In this document: positions 42,739-51,677 of the stretch, piece after piece
Numbering within the stretch: the first letter of the stretch is position 1
Layout of the letters: the number at the start of each line of letters is the position of its first letter
Source of the DNA: Deinococcus multiflagellatus
GTDB lineage: Bacteria > Deinococcota > Deinococci > Deinococcales > Deinococcaceae
Direction: 5' to 3'
NCBI RefSeq assembly: GCF_020166415.1
Contig: NZ_JAIQXV010000002.1
Location: 1 to 64,000 of the forward strand
Length of the DNA stretch: 64,000 bases
The notes under the pieces: model-generated
Database searches by the model: none
Seen by the model: the letters and a program-made list of their open reading frames with translations, nothing else
Told to the model about the DNA's origin: nothing
Program-made: the position numbers and the translations under genes

Positions 42739-43896
42739 CTAAGCCCAGGCCACGGGGGGCGCCCCAGCAGCGGGGGCGGGCGGCAGCGCCCGGTCAATGT
42801 GCTGCGCCACATGCAGGATGACGCGCTGCAGGTCCAGGCAGTACACGCTGGGGTTGGCAAAGCCGCGCTCAGCGCTGTAACGGTTGGGCAGGTAGCCGCC
42901 GCCGCAGACCTCGCGCAGCGCGCAGCCGCCGCACATGATCGCGTCCAGCCCCTGCTGTCCGGCCACCGCCGCTTGGTACACCGGCGTGTCCTGCAGCGCC
43001 CACAGGTCGTGGCGCAGCACGTTCAGGCCCGTCAGGGTCAGGCCGTCGCGGCAGGCACGCAGGGCGTCGAGCGGCTCCAGGCTGCCGTCGGTTTCCACCA
43101 CGGCGATGTTCACCGGCGCGCCGCCCAGCGAATCAATGTGCTGCCGCGCGCCCACCAGCAGCTTCATGATGTCAAACAGCATCCGCACCAGCACCTGCGG
43201 GTTGTTCTCGGCCCACCACGCGTCAAAGATGGGCAGCAGGTACTCGGCGTAGGCGCCGGGCCGGGGCGGCGGGGCGTCCCAGTTGTGGTCCAGCGGCAGC
43301 AGGAAATCCATGCGGTCCACGCCCAGCGCGCGCAGATGGTGGTAAGTGGCCGCCCCCGACACCGACGGGTCAATCACGCACAGCACGCCGCCGAACAGCT
43401 GTTCACGCGCTGGGTGGGCGTTCAGGCGCTCAAGGGCGCGCCGGGTGGCCTCGTAGGTGCCGCGCCCGGCGTGGTCCACCCGGGTGCGGTTGTGCACCTC
43501 GGGCAGGCCGTCCACGCTGAGGGCCACCACCACCCCCAGGTCGGCAAACAGGTCCAGCCACTCCCCGGTCAGCAGCACCCCGTTGCTCTGCACCGTGAAC
43601 TCGAAGGCCACCTCGGGCGCCGCGCCCCGCAGGGCCGCCACAGCGTCGCGGAACCACGCCGGCCCGGCCAGCAGCGGTTCGCCGCCGTGAAAGGTGACGC
43701 TGGCCTTCGTGCGCCCCAGGCGCCGCACCTGCGCGGCAATGCGCCCCGCCGCCGCCACCACCACCTCGCGGGGCATGACCGGCGGCCGGCCGGCGAACGA
43801 GCGGTCGCGCAGGTTGAACATGTAGCAGTAGGGGCAGTTCAGGTTGCAGCGGGCCGTGGCCTTGAGGATGAACGACGCGGGTTCGTGCCCTACCAC
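42739..43896 (-). CDS. Radical SAM/SPASM peptide maturase (FxsB/GrrM/XyeB type)
   Basis: A 385-residue radical SAM enzyme. Cluster motif CX3CX2C in RCNLNCPYCYMFN (Cys17, Cys21, Cys24), VTFHGGEPLLAG, and a SPASM-type C-terminus with CGGCALREVCGGGYLPNRYSAERGFANPSVYC. That ending and the opening FNLRDRSFAGRPPVM closely resemble the cyclophane-forming maturases of RiPP pathways. These use two auxiliary iron-sulfur clusters to cross-link an aromatic side chain in a precursor peptide. The GTG start overlaps the stop of a small Tat-signal protein by 7 nt, which makes that protein the likely substrate. Confidence 0.85.
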   Translation of the reverse strand: MVGHEPASFILKATARCNLNCPYCYMFNLRDRSFAGRPPVMPREVVVAAAGRIAAQVRRLGRTKASVTFHGGEPLLAGPAWFRDAVAALRGAAPEVAFEFTVQSNGVLLTGEWLDLFADLGVVVALSVDGLPEVHNRTRVDHAGRGTYEATRRALERLNAHPAREQLFGGVLCVIDPSVSGAATYHHLRALGVDRMDFLLPLDHNWDAPPPRPGAYAEYLLPIFDAWWAENNPQVLVRMLFDIMKLLVGARQHIDSLGGAPVNIAVVETDGSLEPLDALRACRDGLTLTGLNVLRHDLWALQDTPVYQAAVAGQQGLDAIMCGGCALREVCGGGYLPNRYSAERGFANPSVYCLDLQRVILHVAQHIDRALPPAPAAGAPPVAWA

Positions 43897-44246
43897 CGCA
43901 GGCCGAAGCTCAGGTCGAAGCTGGCTGCGGCGTCAGGGTTGAAGGTGCGCACGATTTCCAGGCCGCGCAGCAACATGGCGCTTTCGGCAAGGCGCTGCGA
44001 CTGGGCCTGAATGCTGCCCAGGCCATTGAGGCGCGTCTGCACGGCCGCCTTGTCCAGCAGAATAGGCGCGGCTTTCATCACCGGCTGGGCCAGGGCGCCC
44101 TGCCCCAGCGCGCCGCCCACCACGGCGGCCCCGGTCATCAGGCCGGCGCGGCGCAGGAAATCGCGCCGCTGCTCGGCGGCCGTCAGGTCCTGCTCGGTTC
44201 CTGCAGTGTCGTCGGAAAGCGGGCGGTCGAGATCATGCTCGGACAT
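43890..44246 (-). CDS. Tat-signal small protein, candidate RiPP precursor
   Basis: A 118-residue protein. Residues 1-25 are acidic; RRDFLRRAGLMTGAAVVGG near 27-45 is a twin-arginine signal with cleavage likely after ALAQ near 54. The mature part is about 65 residues, without Cys, and ends in ASFDLSFGLRW, an aromatic-rich tail suited to side-chain cross-linking. Strong Shine-Dalgarno AGGAGGGG before the ATG at 44246. It directly precedes and overlaps the rSAM/SPASM gene. Precursor status is inferred from this coupling. The alternative is an unrelated exported protein that the maturase modifies. Confidence 0.65.
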   Translation of the reverse strand: MSEHDLDRPLSDDTAGTEQDLTAAEQRRDFLRRAGLMTGAAVVGGALGQGALAQPVMKAAPILLDKAAVQTRLNGLGSIQAQSQRLAESAMLLRGLEIVRTFNPDAAASFDLSFGLRW

Positions 44247-44319
44247 CGCAACCCCTCCTGGGTGCCCACACGGCAACGCCACGTCTGGCTTCTCCCCTTA
44301 CACGTCCAATGTGAGCAAC

Positions 44320-44348
44320 TTCATAGTTATCCTGCGGGTCAGCTTCAA
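44320..44348 (-). promoter_or_regulatory. Promoter of the rSAM/Tat-protein pair
   Basis: TTGAAG (44343-44348), an exact 17-bp spacer and TATGAA (44320-44325) leave an untranslated leader of about 70 nt. This contrasts with the leaderless norm here and matches the use of a Shine-Dalgarno start. Confidence 0.5.
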
Positions 44349-44401
44349 CTACAGAGCGGCTTACATTTGAGGTGGCAGTTCGTGGCCCTCAGAGCGGAAA
44401 G

Positions 44402-44436
44402 CACATGACCTGAAGGGTTCACTTTCAGGTCATGTG
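44402..44436. promoter_or_regulatory. Perfect 13-bp inverted repeat
   Basis: CACATGACCTGAA and its exact complement (44424-44436) are separated by 9 nt. It lies between two minus-strand genes: it could be a terminator for the gene at 44548 or an operator upstream of the rSAM pair. Confidence 0.5.
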
Positions 44437-44547
44437 GGGCGAGTGGACTTGCAAAGCTGCGGAGCAGAGCGATTGACCGCGACAGACAGTGGTTGGAGTG
44501 GAGTTGAGGGGGTGCCTTCATCCCCAGGGCGAAACGGATGACCGCTG

Positions 44548-45252
44548 TCAGGGCGCTGCCGGGCGCACATTCAATTCCAGGGTGCCGCTGGCCTCTATGG
44601 CGCGGCCCTGTTGCTGGGTCACGGCGCGCACGCCCACGGTGTAGGAATTGACGGGCGTGTTCGGCGCCACCTCCACCTTGAGCGCGAAGGCTTCGCCCGC
44701 CCGCACAGGGGTGGCGGGCACGGTCACCCGGATACCCGTCACCGGGCTGGCGCCCTGCAAGGTGAACGGCTGCGGATGGCTCTGAACGGTAAAGCCGCCG
44801 ATCCGGCCGCTTAGGGTGCGCGACTGCCCGGCCGGCAGGCTCAGCGCGCTGATGCTCTCGCCCGGCTGTCCCGCGTTCACGCCAGAGAGCACCACGTAGC
44901 CGCCCGCACAGCCGCTGCGGCGAAGGCCGGCAATATCCTGCGCCCCCACGAACAGGGCCGGCAGCAGTGAAGCCACCACCAACCCCAGCCCCAGCGCGGC
45001 CCGGGTCGGGCGGCGCCAGTTGGCCGCGGTCAGCGCGAGCCCCCCGGGGCCCAGCAGCAGCGCGGGCAGCAGGGCCAGCAGCGTGCGGCCCTCGCAGGGG
45101 CCCGTCAGCAGGCCGGTGCCCAGGGCGCGCACAGCCAGGGTCAGCGCCGCGCCCAGCCCCCAGCCCAGCGCGAAGGCCGGCAGGAAGGTCTGCAGGCGGT
45201 AGGTGGGAAAGGCCGGCGGTTCGCTGGGCGGGGCAGGGGGCGGCGCGCTCAT
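44548..45252 (-). CDS. Membrane protein with C-terminal extracytoplasmic domain
   Basis: A 234-residue protein. A Pro-rich N-terminus is followed by three hydrophobic segments (about 22-45, 55-75 and 85-108), then a strand-rich domain to the end (GYVVLSGVNAGQPGESISALSL, VRAGEAFALKVEVAPNTPVNSYTVGVRAV) that resembles an immunoglobulin-like fold. No family recognised. A role cannot be assigned. Confidence 0.65.
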   Translation of the reverse strand: MSAPPPAPPSEPPAFPTYRLQTFLPAFALGWGLGAALTLAVRALGTGLLTGPCEGRTLLALLPALLLGPGGLALTAANWRRPTRAALGLGLVVASLLPALFVGAQDIAGLRRSGCAGGYVVLSGVNAGQPGESISALSLPAGQSRTLSGRIGGFTVQSHPQPFTLQGASPVTGIRVTVPATPVRAGEAFALKVEVAPNTPVNSYTVGVRAVTQQQGRAIEASGTLELNVRPAAP

Positions 45253-45310
45253 GGGCGCAGCGTAGCGCCGCGCTCCCAGGCCGCGCGTCCCGCGCAGCGC
45301 AGGGCCGCGC

Positions 45311-45700
45311 TCAGGCGCTCTGGCAGCCGGGGCACAGGCCCATGAATTCCAGGCGCACGTCGGTCACCTGGAATCCCGGGGGCAGGGCCGAGGCCGGAAG
45401 GACTGGCACGTCGCCCGCATCCAGGTCGAAAATGGCGCCGCAGGTGCGGCACACCGCGTGGGGGTGGGTGCGGCCTTCGTGCTTGTAATCGTAGCGGGTG
45501 GCCTGCCCGGCGCGTTCCAGGGTGACCACCACGCCGTCACGCACCAGGGCGTCCAGGGTGCGGTACACGGTGCCCAGGCTCACGCTGGGCAGTTGCTGGC
45601 GCACCTGGGCATGAATCCAGGCGGCGTCGGGGTGTGACCGCGCTTCACGCAGCACCTCCAGAACGGCCAGGCGCTGTTTGGTCTGGCGCACCATCGTCAT
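45311..45700 (-). CDS. fur: Fur/PerR family metalloregulator
   Basis: A 129-residue repressor. The N-terminal winged helix (TKQRLAVLEVLREA, SLGTVYRTLDALVRDGVV) is followed by a dimerisation and metal domain with the structural zinc pairs CRTC and CPGC, and His-rich YKHEGRTHPHAVC. The sensed metal (iron, manganese, zinc or peroxide-oxidised iron) cannot be told from sequence; D. radiodurans has a single Fur-like regulator implicated in manganese and peroxide responses. The ATG at 45700 is 6 nt behind the -10 box of a good promoter. Confidence 0.85.
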   Translation of the reverse strand: MTMVRQTKQRLAVLEVLREARSHPDAAWIHAQVRQQLPSVSLGTVYRTLDALVRDGVVVTLERAGQATRYDYKHEGRTHPHAVCRTCGAIFDLDAGDVPVLPASALPPGFQVTDVRLEFMGLCPGCQSA

Positions 45701-45706
45701 GGGTCC

Positions 45707-45735
45707 AGTTTACCAAACGCGTTCTGACGGGCCAA
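45707..45735 (-). promoter_or_regulatory. Promoter of the Fur-family gene
   Basis: TTGGCC (45730-45735), an exact 17-bp spacer and TAAACT (45707-45712), 6 nt before the ATG. An AACGCGTT palindrome within the spacer is a possible operator. Confidence 0.6.
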
Positions 45736-45935
45736 TGACCGCTTCAGGATGGCCGCTGGCAGAGGGGGTAGGGTTGACTTGCCAGCTCTGTGCACGGCCC
45801 TGTGCGCCGCCCTATGACCTCCGCTCCGGCCGCCCTGGGAAGCCCTCGAACCGCTCTGCCTCCTGCCCCGCGCCCACAACTCTGCACCCGGTTCATTGCT
45901 TTCGTTCAGCGGGGCGCGTAAAACCCTGAACGGCC

Positions 45936-46868
45936 ATGCCCGACCGCCTCCTGCCCCTGCTGACCCAAGAGCCCCAGACCGGCGACGCCCTGGGCGCCCG
46001 CCTGGGGGTGGGCCGCGTGACCGTGAACACCCTGGCCCGCCGCCTGCAGGACGCCGGGGTGCCGGTGCAGATTGGCCGCGCTGGCTACGCCCTGAGCGCC
46101 GAGACCCCCGCGCCGCAGTTCGTGGTGCGGCCCACGCCTATTGGCGCCCAGCTGCGCTATCTGGGCACGGTGGGCAGCACCCAGGACGAGGTGCGCGCCT
46201 GGGCCGACGACCCCCACGCGCCCGCCCCACACGGCGCCGCCGTGGTGGCCGAACGCCAGACTCAGGGCCGGGGCCGCCGGGGCCGCGCCTGGGCCACCAC
46301 GCACGGCACGCTGGCGTTCTCGGTGCTGCTGCGCCAGGGGCCGGGGGGTGCCCCACTGACCCTGCCGGAACTGGCGCTGTTGCCCCTGGTGGCCGGCGTG
46401 GCGGTAGCACGCGCGGCGGGCGTGGGCGGCCTGAAATGGCCCAACGACCTGCTGGCCCCGGATGGCCGCAAACTGGCCGGCATTCTGCTGGAAGCCGACC
46501 TGCGAGGCGAGGAAGCCCGGCGGGCGGTGCTGGGCATTGGCCTGAACGTTTCGGCGGCCCCGGACGGCGCGGCCCACCTGCGCGAATTTGTCCCCGAGGT
46601 GACCCGCGCGGGCGTCCTGGGGGCCGTGCTGCGCGAACTGCACACCTGGCTCTCGGGCACGCCCGAGGAGGTGCTCTCGGCGTGGCGGGCCGCCAGCCTC
46701 ACCCTGGGGCGCCCGGTGCGGGTGCAGACCCCGGCCGGCCCCCTGGAGGGCCTTGCCACCGATCTGGACGCACGCGGCAGCCTGCTGGTGCAGACCCCAG
46801 AGGGCCTGCACACCGTCAGCGCCGGCGACGTGCAGTTGATCGGCATGCTGGGCGCCGCTTCCCCCTGA
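45936..46868 (+). CDS. birA: Bifunctional biotin ligase/repressor BirA
   Basis: A 310-residue protein. Residues 1-60 are a winged-helix domain (LLTQEPQTGDALGARLGVGRVTVNTLARRLQ). The ligase core has GSTQDEVR, the biotinyl-AMP loop GRGRRGRAW near residues 108-116, LKWPNDLL and GRKLAGILLEA, and a C-terminal domain follows. It attaches biotin to acyl carboxylases and, with the DNA-binding domain present, can repress biotin genes. bioY follows 37 bp downstream, the natural target. No clear BirA operator was recognised. Confidence 0.92.
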   Translation: MPDRLLPLLTQEPQTGDALGARLGVGRVTVNTLARRLQDAGVPVQIGRAGYALSAETPAPQFVVRPTPIGAQLRYLGTVGSTQDEVRAWADDPHAPAPHGAAVVAERQTQGRGRRGRAWATTHGTLAFSVLLRQGPGGAPLTLPELALLPLVAGVAVARAAGVGGLKWPNDLLAPDGRKLAGILLEADLRGEEARRAVLGIGLNVSAAPDGAAHLREFVPEVTRAGVLGAVLRELHTWLSGTPEEVLSAWRAASLTLGRPVRVQTPAGPLEGLATDLDARGSLLVQTPEGLHTVSAGDVQLIGMLGAASP

Positions 46869-46905
46869 CCGTTTCCCTTTCGTCCCTCACCCCAAGGAGA
46901 TTCCC

Positions 46906-47490
46906 ATGACTGTGCTGCACCCCACTCTGTCCCGCACCCTGCTGCCGGCCCACAGCCGCGCCCGTGACCTCGCCCTGATCGTGGGCGGTGCGGCCTTCGT
47001 TGCCGTGCTGGCCCAGGGCTCCATTCCCCTGCAGCCGGTGCCCCTGACCCTGCAGACGCTGGGCGTGCTGCTGGTGGGCGCCGCCCTGGGCTGGAAGCGG
47101 GCCCTGGCCGCGCTGCTGCTGTATGTGGCGGCGGGCGCCGCAGGGCTGCCCATTTATGCCGGTGGCGGCAGCGGCGTGCTGAACCCAGCCGGTACGGGCC
47201 TGCGCGCCAGTCTGGGCTACCTGATCGGCTTTCCCTTCGCCGCCGCGCTGGTGGGCTTTCTGGTGGAACGCTTCGCGCTGGACCGCAAGTTCCTGGGCAC
47301 CTGCCTTGCCATGCTAGCGGGCAACGTGGTGATCTACCTGTTCGGCCTGCCCGTCCTGGGCGCGATCACCGGCCTGGAGGGACAGACGCTGCTCACCGCT
47401 GGCCTGACCCCCTTTCTGCTGGGCGACACCCTGAAACTGCTGCTGGCCGCCCTGCTGCTGCCCGGCGCCTGGGCGCTGCTGCGCCGCTAA
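46906..47490 (+). CDS. bioY: Biotin transporter BioY
   Basis: A 194-residue six-helix S-component of the biotin ECF transporter: PLQPVPLTLQTLGVLLVGAALG, GLPIYAGGGSG and GYLIGFPFAAALVG are family signatures. Good Shine-Dalgarno AAGGAG. It is in an operon with birA, so biotin uptake and biotin sensing are linked. No ECF ATPase or T-component lies nearby; it may share the general ECF module or work alone. Confidence 0.93.
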   Translation: MTVLHPTLSRTLLPAHSRARDLALIVGGAAFVAVLAQGSIPLQPVPLTLQTLGVLLVGAALGWKRALAALLLYVAAGAAGLPIYAGGGSGVLNPAGTGLRASLGYLIGFPFAAALVGFLVERFALDRKFLGTCLAMLAGNVVIYLFGLPVLGAITGLEGQTLLTAGLTPFLLGDTLKLLLAALLLPGAWALLRR

Positions 47491-47510
47491 CTCCACTCGA
47501 CCACCAACAA

Positions 47511-47543
47511 AGTGCCCCCGCCTTCACTCGGGCGGGGGCGCTT
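47511..47543 (+). terminator. Hairpin terminator of birA-bioY
   Basis: A stem GCCCCCGCC with its complement, 20 nt after the bioY stop. It has no strong T-run. Confidence 0.65.
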
Positions 47544-47820
47544 GCTTGGAGCCGGGTTGTCGATGTCTCCCGTGCGGAAACCCCGGCCCTTTGCGTGGGT
47601 TCAGTGTGCGCGGGGCGGGCTATGCCGGGCATCCGCCGAAAGGTGCAGCGCGCTGTAGGCGAAATGGGGGAGGGGGCAAGCCCGCCCCTTTTGAGGCCCC
47701 TATGATTCAGTGCCCCTGTGTCGCCGAAGAGGCTGACAAAATTATGCCCTTGAGCGGCGCGTCTATACATTCTGCCTGTTTTCTAGAAAGAAAAAGTCCG
47801 GAGGCGACGGTGCAGTCAAT

Positions 47821-47895
47821 ATGGGCACGAGCATCGGCATGGGGACAGGCATCGCCATTGGGATGGGCGGCAAAGAACGGCCACCGGAGTCATGA
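47821..47895 (+). CDS. Possible 24-residue Gly/Met/Ile-rich peptide
   Basis: MGTSIGMGTGIAIGMGG followed by a short charged tail. The pattern resembles the opening of glycine-zipper membrane proteins and may be a remnant of one. GGAGG lies about 15 nt upstream, too far for a normal Shine-Dalgarno. A hairpin overlaps its stop codon. Expression is doubtful. Confidence 0.25.
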   Translation: MGTSIGMGTGIAIGMGGKERPPES

Positions 47896-47974
47896 CTGGT
47901 TTGGTCATGACTGCCGCGCTGCCCGGACGCCATCGTTCCGGGCGCTTGCGCTGCAGCGATGAGGCCACACAAGA

Positions 47975-48003
47975 AGCGCCGGCGGCTTCATAACCCCGGC
48001 GCT
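47975..48003 (-). terminator. Terminator of cinA-thpR-recA
   Basis: AGCGCCGG and CCGGCGCT pair across a 13-nt loop, followed by TCTTGTG on the minus strand. Confidence 0.6.
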
Positions 48004-48020
48004 CTTGACAGGCTCTGCGC

Positions 48021-49084
<1,064 letters not shown>

Positions 49085-49088
<4 letters not shown>

Positions 49089-49747
49089 AGGGTCTCCTGG
49101 GCACGGGGTTCAGGTGAAGTGGGGGCGGATTCGGACGCGGGCGCCGGTGCGCCGCGCAGGCGGAAGGTACTGACGGTTTCGTGAATGGGGCCGGTCTTGC
49201 GCAGGATGGAGCGGTAGAGCGTGACCTGCGGCGCCTGCCAACCCTGCGAGAACAGCAGGGGCGGCACGCGCGGCGCCGGGCCCTTCTTGCGCGCCAGGGT
49301 GACATGCGCCTTGAAGGGCAAGTCGTCGGTGTCCACGCCCAGCGCCTGCAGGCCAGCGCGCAGGGCGGCGGCCAGTTCGTTCAGGCCCTCGCCCTCCACC
49401 TTCACGAACCACACGCGGGGGCTGCCTTCGTTGGGAAAGTAGCCGGTGCCGCGCAGCTTCAGGTGCAGTGGGGGCAGGTCCTGGGTCAGCTGGGCCCCCA
49501 GGCGCTTAAGGTCGTCCACGCGGGCGGGCGGCACGGCGGGCAGGTAGGCCAGGGTCACATGAAACTGCTCGGCGGGCACGGGGCGCCAGTTGCCGCGCAG
49601 CTTGCCCTGGGCCTCCTGCAGGGGGGGCGCCAGCGTGGCGGGCACCTTCAGGGCGTAGAACAGGCGCAGGGTGCTGGGGGTATGGGGCTCGGCCGGAGAC
49701 GACCCCTTGGGCGGGGCGGGGCGGCGGGGGGCAGGTTTGACCTTCAC
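49085..49747 (-). CDS. thpR: RNA 2',3'-cyclic phosphodiesterase (LigT/ThpR)
   Basis: A 220-residue 2H phosphoesterase with both catalytic motifs, HVTLAYLP and HVTLARKK, set about 80 residues apart. It hydrolyses 2',3'-cyclic phosphates and can join tRNA halves with a 2'-5' bond. The first 35 residues are a Lys/Pro-rich extension. I chose the GTG at 49747 because GGAGG lies 9 nt upstream and it overlaps the cinA stop (GTGA); an ATG at 49756 has the GGAGG directly adjacent, too close to use. Confidence 0.88.
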
Positions 49748-50964
49748 GCCGACCATCCTCCGGGCCGCAGGCCCCGCAGGGCAAGCCCCAGCGCCGAGAC
49801 GGCCGCGCGGTCCCGCACCTGCGCCGCGTCGCCGGGCCAGTTGAGGCTGAGGGTCCGCACGTCGCCCTCGCCGGTGTCCAGCGCAGCGTGGGTCTGCCCG
49901 GCGCCCTCGCCGTGGGTGCAGGCCACCACCGCCAGCCCCACCTGCGCGCCCAGGTGCTCGCGGGCGCCGGCCGCCAGTTCGCGCGCGGCCTGCTCGCTGT
50001 ACAGCCCCTGGTCCTGCAGGGTGACCGGGGTCAGGCCCAGGGTGATCAGGCGGCGGTGGTCCTGGGTCACGGCGGCGTCCAGAAAGCCCGCCTGATCGGC
50101 CAGCAGGGTACACAGCACACCGCCGCTGCCAGCCTCAATGACGCCCAGCGTGCGCCCGCCCAGGGCCGCTTGCACGGCGCCCGGTAAGGTCTGGTCGTCC
50201 TCGCCCCAGGTCCACTTTTTCAGGGCCGCGCGCACCTGCTCGCGCGCGGGGTGCAGCAGGGCCTGGGCTTCGGCTTCGCTGGGGGCGCTGGCCGCCACGC
50301 GCACGTCCACGCCGGTGCGGCGGGCGTAGGTGGCCACGCTGGGGTTGGCCTGCCGGGTCAGGTCGCCCAGCAGTTCGGCGATGTTGCTTTCGCCAATGCC
50401 CTGGGTGTGAATGGTGGTGTGCAGCAACGTGGCGCTGGGCAGCGGCAGGCGGGGCAGCACCTGTTCGCGCCACATCTTCTGCATCTCGCGCGGGGGGCCG
50501 GGCAGGGCCACGATCAGGCGCTCCTGCCCCTGCCAGAGGGTGCGAACAAACCAGCCCGGCGCCGTCCCCACCGGGTTGGGCAGGGCCTGGGCCGAGGGAA
50601 TCAGCCACGCCTGCTTGCGGTTGATCTCGGGCATGGTGCGCCCGCGCGACTCGTACAGGCCGCGCAGCCACGCCAGGAGTTCGGGATCTTCTGTGGGGGT
50701 TTCCTGCAGCGCGGCGGCCACCGCCTCGCGCGTCAGGTCATCGTCGGTGGGGCCCAGGCCGCCGCCCAGCAGCAGCAGGTCGGCGCGGCCCAGGGCGGTG
50801 TGAATGGCGTCGGTGAGGCGGTGCAGGTTGTCGCCCAGCACAGTTTTGCGGTGCAGGGTCACGCCGCGCCCGGCCAGTTCTCTGGCCAGGAACGCCGCGT
50901 TGCTGTCGACGATTTCGCCGAACAGCAGTTCTGTTCCCACACTGATGATTTCTGCTATAGGCAT
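49744..50964 (-). CDS. cinA: Competence/damage-inducible protein CinA
   Basis: A 406-residue protein with two domains. The N-terminal MoaB/CinA domain (ISVGTELLFGEIVDSN, GGLGPTDDDLTREA) is typical. The C-terminal nicotinamide-mononucleotide deamidase domain is degenerate: the catalytic Ser of the usual E-S-(C/L)-T-GG motif is altered, reading EAGSGGVLC. It is the first gene of the cinA-thpR-recA operon conserved in Deinococcus. A TATACT box lies 14 nt upstream and a candidate damage-response palindrome covers the start codon. Confidence 0.92.
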   Translation of the reverse strand: MPIAEIISVGTELLFGEIVDSNAAFLARELAGRGVTLHRKTVLGDNLHRLTDAIHTALGRADLLLLGGGLGPTDDDLTREAVAAALQETPTEDPELLAWLRGLYESRGRTMPEINRKQAWLIPSAQALPNPVGTAPGWFVRTLWQGQERLIVALPGPPREMQKMWREQVLPRLPLPSATLLHTTIHTQGIGESNIAELLGDLTRQANPSVATYARRTGVDVRVAASAPSEAEAQALLHPAREQVRAALKKWTWGEDDQTLPGAVQAALGGRTLGVIEAGSGGVLCTLLADQAGFLDAAVTQDHRRLITLGLTPVTLQDQGLYSEQAARELAAGAREHLGAQVGLAVVACTHGEGAGQTHAALDTGEGDVRTLSLNWPGDAAQVRDRAAVSALGLALRGLRPGGWSA

Positions 50965-50984
50965 AACAACCTCGGGGTAGTATA
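50950..50984 (-). promoter_or_regulatory. cinA-recA operon promoter with candidate RDRM
   Basis: TATACT (50979-50984) is the -10 box. The 17-bp imperfect palindrome TTCTGCTATAGGCATAA (50950-50966) matches the Deinococcus radiation/desiccation motif consensus as I recall it at 12 of 17 positions, with both outer half-sites kept. It covers the cinA ATG and would let the DdrO repressor block the operon. Confidence 0.5.
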
Positions 50985-51067
50985 GGCGAAAGCGAAACTT
51001 GAGTCCAGTGTGGGGGGCTATGGTTTTGTGAATGGAGTTGGGGCGGTGGGGCGTTGGTTTGCTGGCA

Positions 51068-51318
51068 TTGCCCCACCCCCCAGCCCCCTACCCCAGAGGG
51101 GCAGGGGGAGCAGGCGTTGGCACTGGGCAACGTTGACTGACGGTTCGGGGCGGCCTTCCTTCGCCCCGCGTTGTACGCCGTCGCCTTGCTCCGCCCATCG
51201 CCGTATGCCCGCGCGCTTCGCGCACGACGGCTTCGTCTGGACCCGGGCGGTAGAGGGGCAGGCCATCTTGGTGCGGCCCAGAAGGTTCTACTTTTCAAAA
51301 GACAGAAGCTGGGGTGGT
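51068..51318. repeat. Dispersed noncoding repeat R1, copy B
   Basis: Same orientation and order of blocks as copy A at 7083-7325, including TTGCCCCACCCCCCAGCCC at the start and GAAGGTTCTACTTTT near the end. It lies in a 712-bp gene-free stretch upstream of cinA that also holds R2 and another R2-like variant near 51379-51435. Confidence 0.8.
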
Positions 51319-51488
51319 AGTGGTTCAGACGATTTGAGCCGTCTGCCTCGGGTGGCTTGGCAGACAGGCTGCTTTTGCCCCTCCCCCCTTGCGGGGGACT
51401 GGGACAGCTCGCACTGCGAGAGGTTGGGAGGGGGGTGAGCGGGCATGGCGTCCCAGATGCCCTCACTCTCATGGCCTCCTGACCTCGC

Positions 51489-51595
51489 TTTAGAGCAGTT
51501 GACATCAAGAAGATGTTGGTTCTTGACCCTCTCCCCTCGTGGGAGAGGGCCTCGCGCAGCGAGGGGTGAGGGGTTCTTTTGTCAACCGCTCTAAA
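51489..51595. repeat. MITE-like element R2 with 16-bp inverted ends
   Basis: A 107-bp element. Ends TTTAGAGCAGTTGACA and, in reverse, TTTAGAGCGGTTGACA differ at one base. The inside folds through CCCTCTCCC/GGGAGAGGG and CCTCGC/GCGAGG. Related copies are at 55835-55945 and, degenerate, at 7329-7425. No coding capacity. Confidence 0.75.
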
Positions 51596-51677
51596 ACGGC
51601 CCGAACCATGCAGGAGGTAATTTGGGCGTGGTCAGCGTGGTTGTGCCTGTTCGAAGGGGGCGAAATGGAATTCCTTG

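Larger units (their letters stand above)
47491..48020. other. 530-bp bioY-recA intergenic region
   Basis: Between convergent genes. It contains the bioY terminator, a promoter-like TATACAT at 47764, a 24-codon frame rich in Gly, Ile and Met (47821-47895), a perfect hairpin AGTCATGAC/GTCATGACT (47888-47912) at that frame's stop, another hairpin GCCCGGA/TCCGGGC near 47920-47940, and the recA terminator. No gene of normal size is supported. Confidence 0.6.

Noticed and set aside
47763..47972. A 69-codon minus-strand frame with Met/Pro repeats (MAMPVPMPM).
   Set aside because: It is the complement of the Gly/Met-coded stretch, has no ribosome site, and ends in low-complexity sequence.
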